A stretch of 36,329 nucleotides of DNA. Source: an uncultured bacterium. GTDB lineage: Bacteria > Cyanobacteriota > Vampirovibrionia > Gastranaerophilales > Gastranaerophilaceae. This document shows positions 33,983 through 36,329 of this stretch, piece by piece. Positions within the stretch are counted from its first letter, which is position 1. Every line of letters starts with the position of its first letter. Under the pieces are notes generated by a model that saw only the letters and a program-made list of their open reading frames with translations, was not told the DNA's origin and searched no databases. A program made the position numbers and the translations under genes. Location: contig CACYKF010000016.1 in the NCBI GenBank assembly GCA_902774905.1, forward strand, positions 1 to 36,329, given 5' to 3'.

Positions 33983-35250
33983 AGTTTTTGTAAAAGACCT
34001 TTTTTATAATCATTATAAGAATCTAATAAAATATTCTCTTTTTCTATAATATTATCTAACTTTGATATTATATTTGCAATTTTTACTTGTTCATCATATA
34101 CAGGGCAAGAAAATTTATAGTTTGAATATTCTTTTGCATTTATTCCCGGTTGTCCAGATCGAGCTGACATGATTGAAACCCATTTTTTATAATTAAAAGT
34201 TTGGGTTATATAAAAAATAAAATTACTACAATATTCGTTTTTTATAGAAAATTTTATTAAGAATCCTGCAAAATACATCTTTCCGTCATTTTCATTATAT
34301 AAATATGTCTTTCCTGTACTTGCCCCTGTTCTGGCAAATAATAAGTCATTAATTTTTAACTTGTAATCATCTGATAAAACACAATCTGGGGAAACGATAT
34401 CCAAATTATTAAATTTACCTGTAGTTTCATCAATATCAGTAATTCTGATATATTTATTTTCTCCGTCATAATCTTTTGATGCAGCATTTAAGCCATAAGA
34501 TATATTGCCTGTTACTTCTCCGAGAGATTTTTCTTCCCATGCCGGATAATCGTTTCCGTTATCGTCTTTGAATTTCAATTTTTGGCTGAATATTGCTGAA
34601 AGCAATCCTCTTTTATACTTCTTGAGGAGTTCAACAAGCTCTTTTTGTTTTTCGATTTTCTTATCAATTAATGTTAAAAATGATGCTATCTTTTTCTGTT
34701 CTTCATATCTTGGTAAATTTAGTTTTATATTTGTATAATCTTCATATGAAATATTTAATAAACCATCCATACGAACGCTTGAAGACACTAATTTTCTCAA
34801 TTCTCGTTCAAGTAATTTATTATTTAAATATAAGGCAATATATGGAGCATAATTATTTTTATCTATTTTAAAGCAATGATAGACATAGGGAATACGTGCC
34901 TCATCAACGTCTATTTGAAAACAACAACCGTACGGTTTTGCTTTTGAAGCACCATGATTATATGCAAGCTCACCTTTATGTATAATGGTATATTTTGTCA
35001 AACTTTTACCTGCATTATCTCGCGAATATTTTTCTGATTGCATTATAAAGCCACAATTAGCAGAAATCATCATGATAGGTGCTGTAGAATCAGAATTAAC
35101 CCTTTTTATTCGAGTAGATATATTTTTTAATGGTATTTTATCATAATTATAGGTATACCCTTTAAAGCGGAGTTTTGGGACATTGCGTGCGTTGGCACAT
35201 GTATTTTTATTACATTTACCCCTGTCTTCAAGATGATAACTTGAGGTCAA
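33973..35250 (-). CDS. hsdS: Silent type I specificity subunit, complete cassette (allele B)
   Basis: A 425-codon frame on the minus strand from a TTG at 35250 with no Shine-Dalgarno before it. It carries the lead-in NVPKLRFKG, a TRD1 unlike that of allele A, the conserved helix and spacer, a second distinct TRD2 and a closing helix ending KKGLLQKLFI. After inversion at the outer repeats, the GTG at 32807 would read straight into it, giving a 437-residue HsdS of normal size. As sequenced it is a storage copy. It overlaps allele A tail-to-tail. Confidence 0.9.
   Translation of the reverse strand: MTSSYHLEDRGKCNKNTCANARNVPKLRFKGYTYNYDKIPLKNISTRIKRVNSDSTAPIMMISANCGFIMQSEKYSRDNAGKSLTKYTIIHKGELAYNHGASKAKPYGCCFQIDVDEARIPYVYHCFKIDKNNYAPYIALYLNNKLLERELRKLVSSSVRMDGLLNISYEDYTNIKLNLPRYEEQKKIASFLTLIDKKIEKQKELVELLKKYKRGLLSAIFSQKLKFKDDNGNDYPAWEEKSLGEVTGNISYGLNAASKDYDGENKYIRITDIDETTGKFNNLDIVSPDCVLSDDYKLKINDLLFARTGASTGKTYLYNENDGKMYFAGFLIKFSIKNEYCSNFIFYITQTFNYKKWVSIMSARSGQPGINAKEYSNYKFSCPVYDEQVKIANIISKLDNIIEKENILLDSYNDYKKGLLQKLFI
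34528..34653 (-). repeat. Inner inverted repeat, right (126 bp)
   Basis: Partner of 33309-33434 within allele B, 125 of 126 identical in inverse orientation. Exchange here would give hybrid HsdS proteins with TRD1 of one allele and TRD2 of the other. Confidence 0.93.
35225..35246 (-). repeat. Outer inverted repeat, right (22 bp)
   Basis: Partner of 32847-32868. It lies 51 bp before the start codon of the recombinase gene, so the enzyme gene is immediately outside the segment it presumably inverts. Confidence 0.92.
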
Positions 35251-35258
35251 GAAATCTT

Positions 35259-35296
35259 ATAAATACCTTAATAAATAGATATAAGGAGGTATTTAT
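35259..35296 (+). promoter_or_regulatory. Hairpin covering the recombinase ribosome-binding site
   Basis: ATAAATACCT (35259-35268) is perfectly complementary to AGGTATTTAT (35287-35296) with an 18-nt loop. The Shine-Dalgarno AAGGAGG (35283-35289) is partly inside the right arm, and the ATG follows at 35298. Folding of the mRNA would hide the ribosome-binding site and limit recombinase synthesis, perhaps with temperature dependence because the stem is A/U-rich. Confidence 0.65.
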
Positions 35297-35297
35297 T

Positions 35298-36329
35298 ATG
35301 ACAAAACTAACAAAAAACACTACTTTTAAAACATTGACACATTTATGGTTAAAAGAAAAACAGGCTATGGTTACCCAATCAACTTATGCCGGATTTTTAC
35401 TTATTGTTGAAAATCATCTGATACCGTATTTTGGGACACAAAAAATATGCGATATAACAGAACCAAAAATTCAGGAATTTATTTTTTATCTTTTTAATAA
35501 TGGACGACTTGATAATTCCGGCGGTCTTACAGTAAAAACTATAAGGGATATCATTCTTGTCTTAAGGCTAACATTAAATTTTGCATATAAATCAAGAGTA
35601 ATTGCCGCATTAAATTGGGATTTAATAGACTACCCAAAAGATTCGGCAATTAAAAAAGTTATAGCATTATCCAAGGACGAAGAACAAATGCTGATACAAG
35701 CAATTTATTTGAATTTAACAAGAAAATCAGTTGGAATATTACTGACATTATTTACCGGATTGAGGATAGGAGAACTTTGCGGCTTGCAAATGTCAGACAT
35801 ATCATTGAGCGATAATACTATAACTGTCAACAAAACTGTACAAAGAATTTATGATAAATTAAAGAAAACATCTTATATTCATATCGGCGCACCCAAAACA
35901 AAAAGTTCGCAAAGAACTATTCCCGTACCATCATTATTAATGAATATTATAAAAAAGTTTTATACAAATAATCCTAATCACTATTTTTTAACAGGGAAAT
36001 CAACCCCGACAGAACCAAGAGTTTATAGACAATTTTTTGCAAGATTTGTGAAAAAACATGAACTAACACCGGTAAAATTTCATGAACTTCGTCATACATT
36101 TGCAATTAGAGCAATAGAAATTTCGGATTTTGATATAAAATCCCTGTCAGAAATATTAGGACACAAAAATGTATCATACGAAAACCGTACGTTGGATAAT
36201 CGTACGTTGGAAAATCCTACATACGATAACGAAACGCAAATAAAGAAAGAGAGAGAAAAGAAAGAAAAAGAAAATATAGATTGTATAAATCATCGAATCA
36301 TATCTTATCAGCCGGAAAACGATACTTCA
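35298..36329 (+). CDS. Tyrosine recombinase (putative hsdS invertase), abnormal C-terminus, runs off the window
   Basis: 344 codons without a stop. The N-terminal core-binding domain (about 8-105, LKEKQAMVTQSTYAGFL) is followed by a catalytic domain with Arg156 (FTGLRIGEL), Lys near 200-202 (APKTKSSQRTIP), His262-x-x-Arg265 (HELRHTFA) and His289 (ILGHKN). The nucleophilic Tyr is expected about nine residues after His289, but after NVS (293) the sequence becomes unrelated: four pentapeptide repeats (YENRT, LDNRT, LENPT, YDNET) and a Lys/Glu-rich stretch. Position 298 is Thr. This may be a natural 3' exchange, a broken gene or an assembly join. Its position beside the outer repeat points to hsdS inversion. 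Initiation is from an ideal but hairpin-covered Shine-Dalgarno. Confidence 0.85.
   Translation, partial: MTKLTKNTTFKTLTHLWLKEKQAMVTQSTYAGFLLIVENHLIPYFGTQKICDITEPKIQEFIFYLFNNGRLDNSGGLTVKTIRDIILVLRLTLNFAYKSRVIAALNWDLIDYPKDSAIKKVIALSKDEEQMLIQAIYLNLTRKSVGILLTLFTGLRIGELCGLQMSDISLSDNTITVNKTVQRIYDKLKKTSYIHIGAPKTKSSQRTIPVPSLLMNIIKKFYTNNPNHYFLTGKSTPTEPRVYRQFFARFVKKHELTPVKFHELRHTFAIRAIEISDFDIKSLSEILGHKNVSYENRTLDNRTLENPTYDNETQIKKEREKKEKENIDCINHRIISYQPENDTS
36177..36236 (+). repeat. Four degenerate 15-bp repeats coding [YL]-[ED]-N-x-T
   Basis: In-frame units start at 36177, 36192, 36207 and 36222, coding YENRT, LDNRT, LENPT and YDNET. They begin exactly where recombinase homology ends. Similar linkers followed by Lys/Glu-rich runs occur, from memory, in phage replication-initiation proteins. 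Confidence 0.7.

Larger units (their letters stand above)
32847..35246. other. Invertible hsdS cassette
   Basis: The DNA between the outer 22-bp inverted repeats (32847-32868 and 35225-35246). It contains two convergent hsdS genes sharing a 126-bp inverted repeat, with a tyrosine recombinase gene just outside. Recombination at the outer pair exchanges whole alleles at the expressed start; recombination at the inner pair exchanges only the second target-recognition domains. Similar hsdS inversion systems are well known in streptococci, mycoplasmas and Bacteroides. Confidence 0.88.

Overview
The window is AT-rich DNA, roughly 30% G+C by eye, from a bacterium with densely packed genes and good Shine-Dalgarno sites. 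It carries anaerobe-type genes (rubredoxin-first rubrerythrin, iron alcohol dehydrogenase), a TonB-like and signal-peptide repertoire, and secreted or TPR proteins. The protein at 19068-20102 has an N-terminus of a type I associate with gut Gastranaerophilales (Vampirovibrionia/Melainabacteria). That placement is an inference of moderate confidence.

Left (1-4020): a two-gene cassette of an adenylation-domain/kinase fusion and an MFS transporter. It is flanked by diverged direct repeats, each followed by a T-arm-like sequence; the right one belongs to a complete tRNA-Ala(TGC). Middle (4020-20100): ordinary chromosome. It has two alcohol dehydrogenases, a lipoprotein solute-binding protein, aroQ with an apparently leaderless promoter, a LemA/DUF2207 pair, an XRE repressor with two visible operators, two TPR proteins, a three-gene membrane cluster (VWA, FHA-like 8-TM, TonB-like repeat protein), rubrerythrin, and a coiled-coil protein. 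Two clusters of palindromes look like interspersed repeats.

Right (20270-36329): accessory DNA beginning at ssrA (tmRNA), whose 3' end is partly duplicated 181 bp downstream. Next is a minimal Mu-like module: DDE transposase, MuB/IstB-like ATPase, a protein with only the core-binding half of a tyrosine recombinase, and a DUF1804-like HTH protein. In front of it are perfect 20-bp inverted repeats built of TTGCAC boxes. A run of small unknown genes follows, including a possible membrane effector.

The most notable system is a phase-variable type I restriction-modification locus: TIGR02391-like gene, hsdR, hsdM, RhuM-Fic, hsdS, inverted silent hsdS, tyrosine recombinase. The two hsdS genes are convergent, bounded by a perfect 22-bp inverted repeat and sharing a 126-bp internal inverted repeat. 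In the orientation sequenced, the well-signalled GTG start of hsdS runs out of frame after 23 codons. Inversion at the 22-bp repeats would join the same start in frame to a complete 437-residue HsdS. The locus is therefore best read as an ON/OFF switch plus target-domain shuffler, caught OFF. The recombinase gene has its ribosome-binding site in a 10-bp-stem hairpin. Its C-terminus loses the expected catalytic tyrosine and changes into an unrelated low-complexity repeat shortly before the window ends, so it is either broken or an assembly chimera.
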